Assembly: GCA_016125165.1 (NCBI GenBank)
Contig: WGMH01000012.1
Location: forward strand, 1-54,945
Source: Alphaproteobacteria bacterium
Lineage (GTDB): Bacteria > Pseudomonadota > Alphaproteobacteria > Micropepsales > Micropepsaceae
Reading direction: 5' to 3'
DNA: 54,945 nucleotides
The notes under the pieces were generated by a model that was not told where the DNA came from, ran no database searches, and saw only the letters and a program-made list of their open reading frames with translations. The position numbers and the translations under genes are program-made. Numbering within the stretch: the first letter of the stretch is position 1; each line of letters starts with the position of its first letter. This document shows positions 34,762-43,829 of this stretch, one piece after another.

Positions 34762-35617
34762 GAGCGGTGCAACCTTCCTTGATCTGGTTCATGGCGATGA
34801 GCGACTCGCCCAGTTTGAGCATGCTCTCCGGAGCGCGCGGCGAGGAGGGATATTTCTTGATCTCTTCGGCGAAGGTGCGCGACGCAGTGGCATAGTCCTT
34901 TTGCACATAGGCGATATTGGCAACCCAATACACCGCCTGCGGCGCAAGATCATCCTTCGGATAGGTATCGGCGAAACTGCGGAAAGCGCCGCTGGCTTCG
35001 CCATACTGCGCCTTGGCAAGAAGGTTCATCGCATCGTCGAAATCAGAACGGCCAACCGAAGCGCCCGGCGCATTCTGGGGCAGCGGCGTTCCGGCAGGCA
35101 GCGTTCCCAGCGTGCCCGGCGGCGGCGCAAGCTGGATGGGCCGGTCGCCCGGCGCGGCGTTGGAATAGACCGACGAAGAGGCCGGCGCGGCAGGCGCCGC
35201 ATTGAACGACGGGCTGTTGTTGAATGTCTGCTGGCCCGACGGATTGCAGGCGATGGACGTGGAGCCATCCGGCGAGGACATCTGCTGCGCGGTGATGGTG
35301 CAGAGCTTGTAATCGAAGTCCTTCTGCATCCGCTGCATGCGGTCTGTCAGTTCCTGCACCTTGTGGGTGAGTTGTTCGTTCTGGCCGGTCTGACGGCGGA
35401 GCGAAAGCTCCAGATCGTTCACCCGCTGGCGCAGATCGGCGATGGAGTCGTCCTGTCCGTTCTCGTGCTGCTGGCGGCGGGCTATCTCTTCATCGCTTTC
35501 GCCGAAAAGCCCGGCCACCTGATAGGACGTGGGTTTGGGCGTGAGAATGCTGTCCGCGGCCAGTGCCGGTGTGGACAGCGAGAGGGCCAGAGCAAAGAGA
35601 CAGAGTTCGCGCTTCAT
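34676..35617 (-). CDS. cpoB: Tol-Pal system protein CpoB (YbgF)
   Basis: CpoB links outer-membrane constriction by Tol-Pal with peptidoglycan synthesis at the septum. The 313-residue protein has a signal peptide (MKRELCLFALALSLSTPALA), an N-terminal coiled coil (about 45-105, ADLRQRVNDLELSLRRQ) for trimerisation, and a Pro/Ala/Ser linker. TPR repeats begin at SDFDDAMNLLAKAQYGEASGAF and end with APESMLKLGESLIAMNQ. It lies last in the tol-pal gene order, 196 bp after pal, with a hairpin terminator between. Confidence 0.9.
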   Translation of the reverse strand: MKRELCLFALALSLSTPALAADSILTPKPTSYQVAGLFGESDEEIARRQQHENGQDDSIADLRQRVNDLELSLRRQTGQNEQLTHKVQELTDRMQRMQKDFDYKLCTITAQQMSSPDGSTSIACNPSGQQTFNNSPSFNAAPAAPASSSVYSNAAPGDRPIQLAPPPGTLGTLPAGTPLPQNAPGASVGRSDFDDAMNLLAKAQYGEASGAFRSFADTYPKDDLAPQAVYWVANIAYVQKDYATASRTFAEEIKKYPSSPRAPESMLKLGESLIAMNQIKEGCTALGALPQKYPNASKTILAKATATRKASCK

Positions 35618-35734
35618 CGGATGCGGTCCTCGAATGGCGGTTCAAATTCGGGATTTGCCATTAAGCAGCAAGAGTTAGCCGAAATTTGGGCCTGACGGAA
35701 TCCAGCCCCGTCGACGGCAATCCCAAAACACAAA

Positions 35735-35760
35735 GGGGAAAGACCCGAAAGTCTTTCCCC
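35735..35760 (-). terminator. Intrinsic terminator after pal
   Basis: A ten-bp stem (GGGGAAAGAC with GTCTTTCCCC, six-base loop) lies 54 bp downstream of the pal stop and is followed on the minus strand by TTTGTGTTTT. This is a good rho-independent terminator, so cpoB may need its own promoter or read-through. Confidence 0.7.
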
Positions 35761-35813
35761 CCGCTATGCATTGCCGTGCGCCCCCATTTTGCGGGGTGGC
35801 TGCTGGAATGGCG

Positions 35814-36335
35814 TCAGGATGTTGCGCCGCTGGTGATGGTCGTCACGCCGCGGCGGTTTTCGGCCCAGCAGGACTCATCGGATTCCGTGCAGACCGGGCG
35901 TTCCTTGCCGTAGGAAATCGTATCCACGCGGCCGGACGGCACACCGAGGCTGACGAGATATTCCTTCACCGCATTGGCGCGGCGGGCGCCGAGCGCGAGG
36001 TTGTATTCGCGCGTTCCGCGTTCGTCGGCATGGCCTTCAATGGTCACGCGAACCTGCGGGTATTTTTGCAGCCACGCAGCCTGACGCTGAAGTGTGCCCT
36101 GATCCTCGCCACGGACGGCGTATTGGTCGTAGTCGAAATGGACCGTATCGCCCACATTGACGCGCAGGTCTTCGGCGCTGCCCGGCACGATCGACGACGT
36201 CATGCTGTTGTTGTTCTGGGTGACGGAAGGCGGGGTCGTATCCGCCGCTTCCTTCTTGGTGGTGGAGCAGGCCCCGACCATGAGGAGGCTGCACGCAACC
36301 GCGACAAATCCAAGTTTGGATGAGACTTTCATCAT
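35814..36335 (-). CDS. pal: Peptidoglycan-associated lipoprotein Pal
   Basis: Pal anchors the outer membrane to peptidoglycan and binds TolB. The start at 36335 follows GGGAG and gives 173 residues. The lipobox is LMVGAC, with the lipidated cysteine at about residue 23. After a Thr/Asn-rich linker the OmpA-like domain follows: HFDYDQYAVRGEDQ, the peptidoglycan-binding EGHADERGTREYNLALGARRA, and VDTISYGKERP. The open frame upstream of 36335 lacks a signal sequence and was not used. Confidence 0.95.
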   Translation of the reverse strand: MMKVSSKLGFVAVACSLLMVGACSTTKKEAADTTPPSVTQNNNSMTSSIVPGSAEDLRVNVGDTVHFDYDQYAVRGEDQGTLQRQAAWLQKYPQVRVTIEGHADERGTREYNLALGARRANAVKEYLVSLGVPSGRVDTISYGKERPVCTESDESCWAENRRGVTTITSGATS

Positions 36336-36520
36336 GTGATCACAACTCCCGCGAATACGAGGCCCCGAGTGCGCGAGGGACCACGCGAATTTCACCGCGC
36401 GCACCTCCAACTAACCTATCAAGTTCCCAAAAGGAGGCAAGAAAGAGGCGGCGTTCCCATGGGGAAACGCTTTTTGCCGCGCCTGGGTTTCCGCCTGCCC
36501 CTTACGAATGGTCAACGTGG

Positions 36521-37843
36521 TTACTGGATCAGCGGCGACCAGGCCGGATCGGACGCATCCCCCGGCGTGGGGACACGCCTGAGGTTGTGGCCGGAGATGT
36601 CGACCGACCAGATTTGCGAACCGCGACCGCCGCGCGCGCTGCGCGTGAACATCAGAACGCGGCCGTTCGGCGCCCAGGTGGGGCCTTCGTCCATCCAGCC
36701 ATCGGTGATGACGCGTTCGCCCGAGCCATCCGGCCGCATGACGCCGATACGGAATGCCCCGCCATTCTGCTTGGTGAAGGCAATGAGGTCGCCGCGCGGG
36801 CTCCAGACGGGGGTGCCGTTGCGGCCCTCGCCATAGCTGATGCGGTGGGGGTTCGAACCATCGGCATTCATCACATAGATCTGCTGGCTGCCGCCGCGAT
36901 CCGATTCAAAAACGATCTGGGTACCATCCGGCGAAAAAGAGGGCGAGGTTTCGATCGACGGTTCGGTGGTGAGGCGCACCGTGGACCGGTTGCGCAAATC
37001 CATCACATAGATATCGGAATTGCCGTTCTGTTCGAGCGTCATGACCACCTTGTTGCCATCTGGCGAAAAGCGCGGGCTGAAGGTCATGTTGGGGAAATTG
37101 CCGAGCATCTCCTGACGGCCGCTTTCCAGGTCGAACATGTACACGCGCGGCTTGCCCGATATGTAGGACATGTAGGCGATCATCTGCGCGGTGGGATTGA
37201 AGCGCGGCGTGAGCACAAGATAGTCGCCGCGTGTGAGGAAGATGGGGTTCGCGCCATCCTGATCCATCACCGCAAGCCGCTTCTTGCGCTGAAGCGCGGA
37301 GCCGGATTCGGAGATGAAGACGACGCGGGTATCGAAATATCCCTTCTCGCCGGTGATGCGCTCATAGATGGCATCGGAGATAAGATGGGCGATGCGGCGC
37401 CAGTTTTCCGGCGTGGTGAAATATTGCAGTCCCACCATCTGCTGTTCGCCATACACATCCCAGAGACGGAAATCGACGCGCAGCCTTCCGTCTGCCTGCA
37501 TCGCTGTCTGCCCGGTGACGAGAGCCTGCGCGTTGATCACCCGCCAATTGCCGAAATTCGGCGGCGTGTTGATGTCGCGCACCGGATCGATGAAGGACGC
37601 CGGATCCAAAGATTTGAACAGGCCAGATGAAGCCAGATCGTTGCGCACGACCTTGGCGATATCCGCGCCGGAGGGTCCGGTTCCACCGCCCGGTGCGATG
37701 AAGTTCGGAATGGCGATGGGCAAAGGCTGCATCACGCCTTGCGTGACATCCACATGAAGCTGGGCAGCGGCGGGAACCGAAAGCGCCAAAGGCAGCAGCA
37801 GAAGGCCGGCGATCTTCAACAGCCATCCGGACATGCGCGTCAT
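36521..37843 (-). CDS. tolB: Tol-Pal system beta-propeller protein TolB
   Basis: GAGGAGGAAG upstream supports the ATG at 37843, giving 440 residues. The signal peptide ([20 protein letters not shown], ending near AAA) is followed by the N-terminal domain that contacts TolA ([11 protein letters not shown]) and a six-bladed propeller. The blades are visible as WD40-like repeats [31 protein letters not shown] and [14 protein letters not shown]. TolB shuttles between TolA and Pal in the periplasm. It lies 17 bp after tolA. Confidence 0.96.
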   Translation of the reverse strand: MTRMSGWLLKIAGLLLLPLALSVPAAAQLHVDVTQGVMQPLPIAIPNFIAPGGGTGPSGADIAKVVRNDLASSGLFKSLDPASFIDPVRDINTPPNFGNWRVINAQALVTGQTAMQADGRLRVDFRLWDVYGEQQMVGLQYFTTPENWRRIAHLISDAIYERITGEKGYFDTRVVFISESGSALQRKKRLAVMDQDGANPIFLTRGDYLVLTPRFNPTAQMIAYMSYISGKPRVYMFDLESGRQEMLGNFPNMTFSPRFSPDGNKVVMTLEQNGNSDIYVMDLRNRSTVRLTTEPSIETSPSFSPDGTQIVFESDRGGSQQIYVMNADGSNPHRISYGEGRNGTPVWSPRGDLIAFTKQNGGAFRIGVMRPDGSGERVITDGWMDEGPTWAPNGRVLMFTRSARGGRGSQIWSVDISGHNLRRVPTPGDASDPAWSPLIQ

Positions 37844-37860
37844 CTTCGCTTCCTCCTCGT

Positions 37861-38697
37861 CTATTCGACACCCGCCATCTTGCGCGGATCGAATGTGATC
37901 GTGATGTCCCGCCACTGCTGATAGCGGCTGGCGGGAAGACTATACGGCGCGCAGACATAGATTGCCCGCACCGCCGAATCCTTGGCGGCCTGCAGATAGG
38001 GGTCGCCGCTGGAAGAGGTGGCAGTCAATTGTGGCGCCTGTGCGACCGAGCCATCGGGATTGAGGAAAACGCGATAGGTAACGATGAGCCGCTCGGGATG
38101 CGGCGCGGCCGCAGGCGGGTTCCAGCATTTGTAGATCATGCCCTGAATCATCGCCTGCAGATCAGCGGTCATCGCATTCATGCGGCCGATGCCATCGACT
38201 TTCTGATTGGCGACACGCGCATTTTTTGGCGCGGCTTCTGGCTTGGTGAGCTGGTCAAGCAGCGCGGCCATCGGATCGGCGGGGGCCTTCTTTTTTTTCG
38301 GCCTGGGCTTGGTTTCCTCGCGCGGCGATGGAACCGGCGTCGATTGCGGCTTCTGTTCGAGCGGCTTGGCGTTCTCGTCGGGCGCGGGTTCCGCGTCGAT
38401 ATCCGGCGGCGTGGCCGCATCCGGCTGGATGGCGGCGAATTCCTCCTGCGGCTCGATCTTAGGTTCCTCTCGCACGGTGGGCGCGACATTGGTGGTGTCG
38501 GCAAGCGTGACAAGATCCACCGGAACGAAAGGCGTTTCGTTCACGATGTCGAATTTGTGCTGCCATGTGATGAACGTCGCCGCCACGATGGCGACGTGCA
38601 GCGTCAACGCGCCGATCCAGCCGAACGGCGTGGTCTTGCCGCCCGCGTCCGAGGCGAGCGAGATCCTAGTCCTTCTCAAGCTTGCTGCGTGCGACAT
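37861..38697 (-). CDS. tolA: TolA-like envelope protein (TonB-type C-terminus)
   Basis: The 278-residue protein from ATG 38697 has one N-terminal helix ([19 protein letters not shown]), then a long Pro/Glu/Lys-rich stalk ([10 protein letters not shown] to [11 protein letters not shown]). The C-terminal domain has [32 protein letters not shown], as in short alphaproteobacterial TolA proteins. It spans the periplasm and carries energy from TolQR to TolB and Pal. The stalk is much shorter than the 200-residue Ala-rich helix of E. coli TolA. The start overlaps tolR by 32 bp. Confidence 0.9.
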   Translation of the reverse strand: MSHAASLRRTRISLASDAGGKTTPFGWIGALTLHVAIVAATFITWQHKFDIVNETPFVPVDLVTLADTTNVAPTVREEPKIEPQEEFAAIQPDAATPPDIDAEPAPDENAKPLEQKPQSTPVPSPREETKPRPKKKKAPADPMAALLDQLTKPEAAPKNARVANQKVDGIGRMNAMTADLQAMIQGMIYKCWNPPAAAPHPERLIVTYRVFLNPDGSVAQAPQLTATSSSGDPYLQAAKDSAVRAIYVCAPYSLPASRYQQWRDITITFDPRKMAGVE

Positions 38698-39121
38698 CGG
38701 TAACAAGGCCAATATGCGTGAAACCCGCCGCGCTGATGAGCGCCATGACTTCCATCACGTGCCCGTAATCAACCGACCTGTCACCGCGCACGAAGATGCG
38801 CTGATCGTAGCCGTTCGAGGATATCGCCTTCAGCTTGGGCACCAGATCGTCCTGGGCGACGGGTGTGTTTTGCAGGTAGATGCGGCCATCCTTGCGCAGG
38901 CTGACCGAAAGCGGTTCGCGATCCTGACCCAGAGGCTGGGCCTTGGTTTTCGGCAGATCGACCGGCACACCGACGGTGAGCAGCGGCGCGGTGACCATGA
39001 ACACGATCAGAAGCACCAGCATCACGTCGACGAAGGGCGTGACGTTGATATCGGCCATCGGACGCACGCGGTTGCGGCTGCGCCGTCCGCCTTTCGCCGA
39101 GCTTTGCACCGCCGCCGCCAT
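38666..39121 (-). CDS. tolR: Tol-Pal system proton-channel protein TolR
   Basis: The 151-residue protein has one membrane helix (VDVMLVLLIVFMVTAPLLTVGV) containing the essential channel aspartate in NVTPFVDVML. A periplasmic domain with the ExbD/TolR pattern (PLSVSLRKDGRIYLQNTPV, RIFVRGDRSVDYGHVMEVMALI) follows. With TolQ it forms the proton channel that powers TolA. The start overlaps the tolQ stop by one base (TGATG). Confidence 0.96.
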   Translation of the reverse strand: MAAAVQSSAKGGRRSRNRVRPMADINVTPFVDVMLVLLIVFMVTAPLLTVGVPVDLPKTKAQPLGQDREPLSVSLRKDGRIYLQNTPVAQDDLVPKLKAISSNGYDQRIFVRGDRSVDYGHVMEVMALISAAGFTHIGLVTDVARSKLEKD

Positions 39122-39990
39122 CAGCGCGCCTTCTCATCGAGCTGCCGCGACAGGATCGCGGACAGCTCATCGGCAAAGCCTTCGAGCCGCGCCGAATAGC
39201 GTCCAATGTCATTCACGAACTTGTTGTAGAAAATCACTGCCGGAATGGCGGCCAGAAGGCCCATGGCTGTCGCAAACAGCGCTTCGGCGATACCCGGCGC
39301 AACCGTGGCAAGCGTGGTGTCGTGGCGCGCCGCGATGGCAGAGAACGAATTCATGATGCCCCAGACCGTACCGAACAGACCCACGAATGGCGCGGTGGCA
39401 CCGACGGTGGCAAGGAACCCGAGCTGGCGCTCGAGGCCGTCGGTCTCGCGCAAAATCGTGACGCTCATCGCCTTGTCGATCCGCTCATTGATGCGCGGAA
39501 TCTTCGCTTCGCTCGGCGGGTTGTGTTCGAAGGCGCGCCGCCATTCGCGCACGCCCGCCATGAAGACCGCTGCCAATGGATGATCGGCACGCTGCGCGAA
39601 CTGCTGGTAAAGCTCATCCAGCGACATGCCGGACCAGAATGTCTTTTCGAAGCGATCGGCCTTGCGGCGCACAGTGCCCAGCGCGATCGACTTGTTGATG
39701 ATGATCGCCCACGACCACAGCGAGGCAAGCACCAAAAGTGTCATCACCGCCTTGACGATGATGTCGGCGCTCTTGAACAGCGCGACGATGGAGATACCGC
39801 TCACCGGCGGACCGCTCGAAGGCCCATCGCTCGTCACATCCACATCGGTGGTGGGAGCCGCATCGGGTGAATTCAGTTCCTGGCTTTGCGCCACCGGTCC
39901 GGTCGGGGCCGCCTTGGGCTGCGCGGACGCAGCAACGCCCGTGACCAGAACGAAAGCCAGCGCCACGGCGGCCATACGCATGAACGACAT
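39121..39990 (-). CDS. tolQ: Tol-Pal system protein TolQ with signal-peptide-like extension
   Basis: TolQ forms the pentameric channel around TolR. The 289-residue protein has the usual three helices: IVKAVMTLLVLASLWSWAIII, FLATVGATAPFVGLFGTVWGIMNSF, and ATVAPGIAEALFATAMGLLAAIPAVIFYN with the conserved Thr and Pro of the channel. Ahead of the first helix is an extra stretch of about 65 residues that begins like a signal peptide (MSFMRMAAVALAFVLVTGVAASA) and continues as a Ser/Pro/Asp-rich linker. Such an extension is known in some ExbB proteins but is unusual for TolQ. Confidence 0.95.
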   Translation of the reverse strand: MSFMRMAAVALAFVLVTGVAASAQPKAAPTGPVAQSQELNSPDAAPTTDVDVTSDGPSSGPPVSGISIVALFKSADIIVKAVMTLLVLASLWSWAIIINKSIALGTVRRKADRFEKTFWSGMSLDELYQQFAQRADHPLAAVFMAGVREWRRAFEHNPPSEAKIPRINERIDKAMSVTILRETDGLERQLGFLATVGATAPFVGLFGTVWGIMNSFSAIAARHDTTLATVAPGIAEALFATAMGLLAAIPAVIFYNKFVNDIGRYSARLEGFADELSAILSRQLDEKAR

Positions 39991-40091
39991 GTAAAACCTC
40001 TTCCCGCGAGACTAGGGCATTCAGATTAGCAGCGCCGCCGCGCCAGACGGTACATGCCCACTCCAAGGTGGCCGAAATTGGGCGCGAAATG

Positions 40092-40550
40092 TTAAGTATC
40101 TGTTTCCGTTAACAAAGGATTTAGTTTTTCACGCAATTCAGCGGGAATCCGCTTGGGGCGGCCCGAAAGTGTCATGACGCAGGCCTCAACCTTGCCCCGC
40201 GTCAGCAATTCGCCCCGACAGTAAATGTCCTGCGCGGCGGTCATGCGTGCACCGGTAAGGGCGATGGCGCGCGTGTGGACCTCGATCAAATCATCAAGGC
40301 GCGCGGGACGCACATATTCCAGTTCAGCCTTGCGCAGCGCCCAGGCATAGGCGTCTGGTCCATCCAGTTCGGCCAGCTTGTCGATGCCCGCAAGGCGGAA
40401 AAACTCCGACCGGCCCCGCTCCATGAACCGCAGATAATTGGCGTGATACACGACCCCGGAGAGGTCCGTGTCCTCGTAATAGATGCGGATGGGCAGGATA
40501 TGCACCCTGCCATCGAAACGGCCGAAACCTTCGCGCGCCGATTGCGTCAT
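40092..40550 (-). CDS. ybgC: Tol-Pal-associated acyl-CoA thioesterase YbgC
   Basis: The 152-residue hot-dog-fold protein shows RIYYEDTDLSGVVYHANYLRFMERGRSEFFR, whose aspartate in YEDTD and the HANY segment form the active site of the 4-hydroxybenzoyl-CoA thioesterase/YbgC family. YbgC hydrolyses short or medium acyl-CoA and is usually found before tolQ, as here. Its start overlaps the stop of the upstream small membrane gene by 4 bp (ATGA). Confidence 0.92.
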   Translation of the reverse strand: MTQSAREGFGRFDGRVHILPIRIYYEDTDLSGVVYHANYLRFMERGRSEFFRLAGIDKLAELDGPDAYAWALRKAELEYVRPARLDDLIEVHTRAIALTGARMTAAQDIYCRGELLTRGKVEACVMTLSGRPKRIPAELREKLNPLLTETDT

Positions 40551-40774
40551 TTGGGTTTGGTCTCCGGGCAGGGATGCTCCTTCGTGCAATCCTCTTTCCC
40601 GGGCTTGAGGATCATGACTTCCACCGGACCCGAACGGCTTGGCTTTGCGGGCTTCTCGTCGGCATACACAACCTTCATCGCAACACCGAGCGCCTGACCA
40701 AAGACAAGCCAGAAATAAAACCCCACGACGGTGATGAGGATGGCGATGCCAAGGCCGACAAGACGATAACGCAT
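40547..40774 (-). CDS. Small membrane protein between ruvB and ybgC
   Basis: The ATG at 40774 overlaps the ruvB stop (ATGA), and the gene's own stop overlaps the ybgC start, so it is translated within the ruvB-ybgC-tol operon. The 75-residue product has one N-terminal helix (YRLVGLGIAILITVVGFYFWLVFG) and a short polar C-terminus with two cysteines (KEDCTKEHPCPETKPK). No function is recognised. Tight coupling on both sides argues that it is real. Confidence 0.65.
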   Translation of the reverse strand: MRYRLVGLGIAILITVVGFYFWLVFGQALGVAMKVVYADEKPAKPSRSGPVEVMILKPGKEDCTKEHPCPETKPK

Positions 40775-41835
40775 CAATCCTCCTCATCCGGGAACAGACC
40801 CGTCTGTGCCGGATCCCGCGCCGGCGTTGGCAGTCCCAGATGTGCAAATGCCGCACCGGTGAGCATGCGCCCCCGTGGCGTGCGCTGCACGAAACCCTGC
40901 TGAAGCAGATACGGTTCCACGATTTCCTCGATGGCATCGCGCGCTTCGCCGAGCGCGGCAGCCAGCGTTTCGATGCCGACAGGACCGCCGCCGAAACTCT
41001 GCGCGATCAGTTGCAGGTAGCGCTTGTCGAACGCATCGAGCCCGCGCGAATCCACTTCGAGACGCGTGAGCGCATCGTCAGCGAGTTTCGCATCGACCTT
41101 GCCGTGCTTTCCCACGGCCGCGAAATCGCGCACGCGCTTCAGAAGGCGGCCCGCAATGCGCGGGGTGCCGCGCGCGCGGCCCGCGATCTCCCGCGCGCCA
41201 TCTGATGATAAATCGAAACCCAGCACGCGCGCCCCGCGCTCCACGATGGAGACGAGTTCGTGAGTTTCATAGAAATTGAGGCGCACCGGAATACCGAAGC
41301 GATCACGCAGGGGCGTGGTGATGAGACCCGAACGCGTGGTGGCACCAACGAGCGTGAACGGAGCGAGCGTGATCTTCACCGAACGCGCGGAAGGGCCTTC
41401 ACCGATGACCAGATCCAGTTCGAAATCCTCCATCGCCGGATAGAGAATTTCCTCCACGGCCGGATTGAGGCGATGGATTTCGTCGATGAACAGCACATCA
41501 CGCGGTTCAAGATTGGTGAGGATGGCGGCAAGATCGCCCGCCTTCGCCAGCACCGGGCCGGAGGTGGAACGGAAATTGACGCCAATCTCGCGCGCCACGA
41601 TCTGCGCCAGTGTGGTTTTGCCGAGGCCGGGCGGACCGGAGAAGAGAACGTGATCCAGCGCTTCGTTCCGCGCCTTCGCCGCTTCGATGAAAACCGACAG
41701 ATTTTCGCGTGCCTGACGCTGGCCCACGAACTCGCCAAGATGCTTGGGCCGGAGCGAAATCTCGAACGAATCCTCCTCGCCCCGCTCGGGGGCAAGAATG
41801 CGGTCTGGGTCGGAATGTGCCTTCGCCGTAGCCAT
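40774..41835 (-). CDS. ruvB: Holliday junction branch-migration ATPase RuvB
   Basis: RuvB hexamers drive branch migration with RuvA. From the ATG at 41835 ([11 protein letters not shown]) the protein has 353 residues. It has Walker [10 protein letters not shown], Walker [16 protein letters not shown], sensor [10 protein letters not shown], the arginine finger region PLRDRFG, and the winged-helix C-terminus ending in [18 protein letters not shown] vapBC module lies between ruvA and this gene, so ruvB now follows vapC by 11 bp. Confidence 0.96.
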   Translation of the reverse strand: MATAKAHSDPDRILAPERGEEDSFEISLRPKHLGEFVGQRQARENLSVFIEAAKARNEALDHVLFSGPPGLGKTTLAQIVAREIGVNFRSTSGPVLAKAGDLAAILTNLEPRDVLFIDEIHRLNPAVEEILYPAMEDFELDLVIGEGPSARSVKITLAPFTLVGATTRSGLITTPLRDRFGIPVRLNFYETHELVSIVERGARVLGFDLSSDGAREIAGRARGTPRIAGRLLKRVRDFAAVGKHGKVDAKLADDALTRLEVDSRGLDAFDKRYLQLIAQSFGGGPVGIETLAAALGEARDAIEEIVEPYLLQQGFVQRTPRGRMLTGAAFAHLGLPTPARDPAQTGLFPDEED

Positions 41836-41846
41836 CGCGTTTGTTC

Positions 41847-42251
41847 TCAGCGGTCCCACGGATTGATGACCGTGAGCCCCTTGATGCGGAAGTCTTTCAC
41901 ATTTCGGGTCACGAATGTCATGCCGAATGCGAGCGCGGTAGCCGCGATTTGTGCGTCCACGACCGGAATATTGGGATGAATTGCCCGCAACTTGCCCCAC
42001 CGGGAGGCCACCGCATCGTCGAGCACGATGATGCGACCGGCAAAGCGGTGCTCCAAATCTTCGACCCATTTCTCTAGCGATCGGCGCTTTGCGCCTTGCG
42101 GCAGGAGGGCAGCGCCATAGTGCAGTTCACCAAGCGTGATGGCACTGACAAAGAGTTGGCCGGTATCCTGGCTCGTCATCCAGCTGACCACCGTTTGGTC
42201 CGGGCGCGAACGAGCGCCCTCGGAAATGACGCAGGTATCCAGAAGCAGCAT
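41847..42251 (-). CDS. vapC: PIN-domain toxin VapC
   Basis: VapC toxins are Mg-dependent RNases that cut tRNA or rRNA. The 134-residue protein has the PIN acidic residues: Asp in [10 protein letters not shown], Glu in TLGELHYGA, Asp in [12 protein letters not shown], and TRNVKDF near the end. All four positions are present, so it should be active. It overlaps the antitoxin stop by one base (TAATG). The module sits inside the ruvA-ruvB operon, which ties toxin transcription to a DNA repair operon unless the module ends or starts its own transcript. Confidence 0.9.
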   Translation of the reverse strand: MLLLDTCVISEGARSRPDQTVVSWMTSQDTGQLFVSAITLGELHYGAALLPQGAKRRSLEKWVEDLEHRFAGRIIVLDDAVASRWGKLRAIHPNIPVVDAQIAATALAFGMTFVTRNVKDFRIKGLTVINPWDR

Positions 42252-42499
42252 TAAAAGACTTTCCGCGGCTTTTCACGCTTCCGCGGAGGCAGTTTGAATT
42301 CCGGAACCTTTGGCGCGGAAAGCCACCAATCGACCAGCGTTTTCGGCCGCGCTTTTCCGCCGGCGTCCGAAGTGCGAATGGCGCGAACTTCCACCTTCGG
42401 CTCGCCGCGAACGGTGATGATCTGGGTTTCTTCTTCCGCAGCGCGCACGAGCTCGGAAAGGCGGGCTTTGGCGTCCTGCAATGCCCATGTCTTTTCCAT
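42251..42499 (-). CDS. vapB: Phd/YefM-type antitoxin VapB
   Basis: AGGAGG seven bases upstream supports the ATG at 42499. The 82-residue protein opens with WALQDAKARLSELVRAAEEE and TVRGEPKVEVRAI, the Phd/YefM DNA-binding fold, and ends in a disordered tail (EFKLPPRKREKPRKVF) that would wrap the toxin. It should neutralise the VapC encoded next and repress the operon through the palindrome just upstream. Confidence 0.87.
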   Translation of the reverse strand: MEKTWALQDAKARLSELVRAAEEETQIITVRGEPKVEVRAIRTSDAGGKARPKTLVDWWLSAPKVPEFKLPPRKREKPRKVF

Positions 42500-42508
42500 C
42501 GCGGCCTC

Positions 42509-42529
42509 CTGACTAGTCTGACTAGTCAG
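42509..42529 (-). promoter_or_regulatory. Candidate VapB operator
   Basis: CTGACTAGTC occurs twice in a row with a 9-bp period (42509 and 42518), and the second copy is part of a perfect 12-bp palindrome, CTGACTAGTCAG (42518-42529). It lies between the ruvA stop and the vapB start, the place for an autoregulatory operator. Antitoxins of the Phd family bind such paired palindromes cooperatively. Confidence 0.6.
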
Positions 42530-42537
42530 ATTATGCG

Positions 42538-43143
42538 TCACCGGTTAAGGCCCTTCAAGGCATCGCGGATCAGCACATCCACCGGCGCATCACCAAGATC
42601 GCGGGCGGCGCGGGCCACCATTTCGGCGGCCTGCACGGGAGAGTAGCCGAGCTTGGTGAGGGCCGCGACCGCATCGGCTTCCGCGCCCTTTGGTGCGGGC
42701 GCCTGCGGGATATCGGCGGGGGCTTCGCCCGCGCGCAGCATCATGGAGGGTGCCTTGTCTTTCAGCTCCGTCACGATGCGCAGCGCCAGTTTGGGTCCTA
42801 CGCCCTGTGCGCGGCCAATGGCGGCTTTGTCCGACAGCGCCAGCGCCCGGCCAAGCTCGCGGGGATTGAGCGCGGAGAGTACATTCAGCGCCACACGCGC
42901 GCCGACATTCTGAACCGTCTGCAACAGACGAAACCATTCGCGCTCTTCCGCCGAGCCAAAACCATAGAGCCGGATGGTTTCATCTGTGATGCGTGTTTCG
43001 ATGGACAACACCGCCTGCGCCCCAGACGCAAGACGCGCGAGCGTGGATGATGGACAATAAACGAGATAGCCGACGCCGCCGACATCGAGGATCACCGAAT
43101 CCTCACTGACCGTATCCACGATACCGGCAAGTTTTCCGATCAT
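42538..43143 (-). CDS. ruvA: Holliday junction DNA-binding protein RuvA
   Basis: RuvA binds four-way junctions and loads RuvB. The 201-residue protein has the N-terminal OB fold (MIGKLAGIVDTVSEDSVIL, GVGYLVYCP), two helix-hairpin-helix motifs (VQNVGARVALNVLSAL and AQGVGPKLALRIV), and the C-terminal RuvB-binding domain (ALTKLGYSPVQAAEMVARA). Its ATG overlaps the ruvC stop by 4 bp. The vapB operator follows within a few bases of its stop. Confidence 0.95.
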   Translation of the reverse strand: MIGKLAGIVDTVSEDSVILDVGGVGYLVYCPSSTLARLASGAQAVLSIETRITDETIRLYGFGSAEEREWFRLLQTVQNVGARVALNVLSALNPRELGRALALSDKAAIGRAQGVGPKLALRIVTELKDKAPSMMLRAGEAPADIPQAPAPKGAEADAVAALTKLGYSPVQAAEMVARAARDLGDAPVDVLIRDALKGLNR

Positions 43144-43709
43144 GCCAAAGCCGATTTTTTGCCGGTGCTTCTGGCGAACGGCGCGGCGAGAGCCTCCTGG
43201 CCCGCCAAGGCAACGGCGATCTTCGCGCGCGTGCCTGCCAGGTGGGCATGCGCAATGGCGGCTGCAAGCGCATCGGCGGCATCGGCAGCTTCCACGCGCG
43301 CGGTGGGCAAAAGACGCTTCACCATCGCTTGCACCTGATCCTTGGAAGCGTGACCGACGCCAACCACGCACTTCTTGATGTGATTGGGGGTGTATTCCGC
43401 AATGTCGAGCCCCCCTTGCGCGCCTGCCAGAAGCGCAATCGCGCGCGCATGACCGATCTTGAGCGCCGCCTGCGGATCCTTGTGTACGAACGCCTGCTCC
43501 ACTGCGATGGCGACGGGCCGAAGGTCGGCAATCACCGCGCCGAGCCCATCATGCAAGGCCAGCAACCGGTGGCCCAGATTCTCCTTCGCGCTGGACGTAA
43601 GGACACCATGAGCCACATGGGTGAGCCGTGTGCCTTCCACGGCGATGACGCCCCAGCCCATGCGGCCAAGACCAGGATCAAGCCCCATAATGCGAATCGG
43701 AACCGGCAT
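43140..43709 (-). CDS. ruvC: Holliday junction resolvase RuvC
   Basis: RuvC cuts Holliday junctions symmetrically. The 189-residue protein has the RNase H-like catalytic residues: Asp in MGLDPGLGRMGWG, Glu in IAVEQAFVHKDPQAA, and the C-terminal pair in VEAADAADALAAAIAHAH. It starts at the ATG at 43709; the open frame upstream overlaps the divergent gene at 43830 and lacks conserved sequence. It heads ruvC-ruvA-vapB-vapC-ruvB. Confidence 0.95.
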   Translation of the reverse strand: MPVPIRIMGLDPGLGRMGWGVIAVEGTRLTHVAHGVLTSSAKENLGHRLLALHDGLGAVIADLRPVAIAVEQAFVHKDPQAALKIGHARAIALLAGAQGGLDIAEYTPNHIKKCVVGVGHASKDQVQAMVKRLLPTARVEAADAADALAAAIAHAHLAGTRAKIAVALAGQEALAAPFARSTGKKSALA

Positions 43710-43829
43710 GGGCGGTTTGTACCCCTTATGTTCGAGCGATGCACCCCGCCCTGCACGGGATGCGGGACGGGGCGCCACATGGTTCGGCGCCGGATCAATG
43801 GCATGATTGCCCCCGAACGCGAGGCGCGC

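Noticed and set aside
36440..36480. GCGTTCCC-ATG-GGGAAACGC hairpin between tolB and pal considered as a terminator
   Set aside because: On the strand of transcription it is not followed by a clear T-tract, and pal should be transcribed with tolB.
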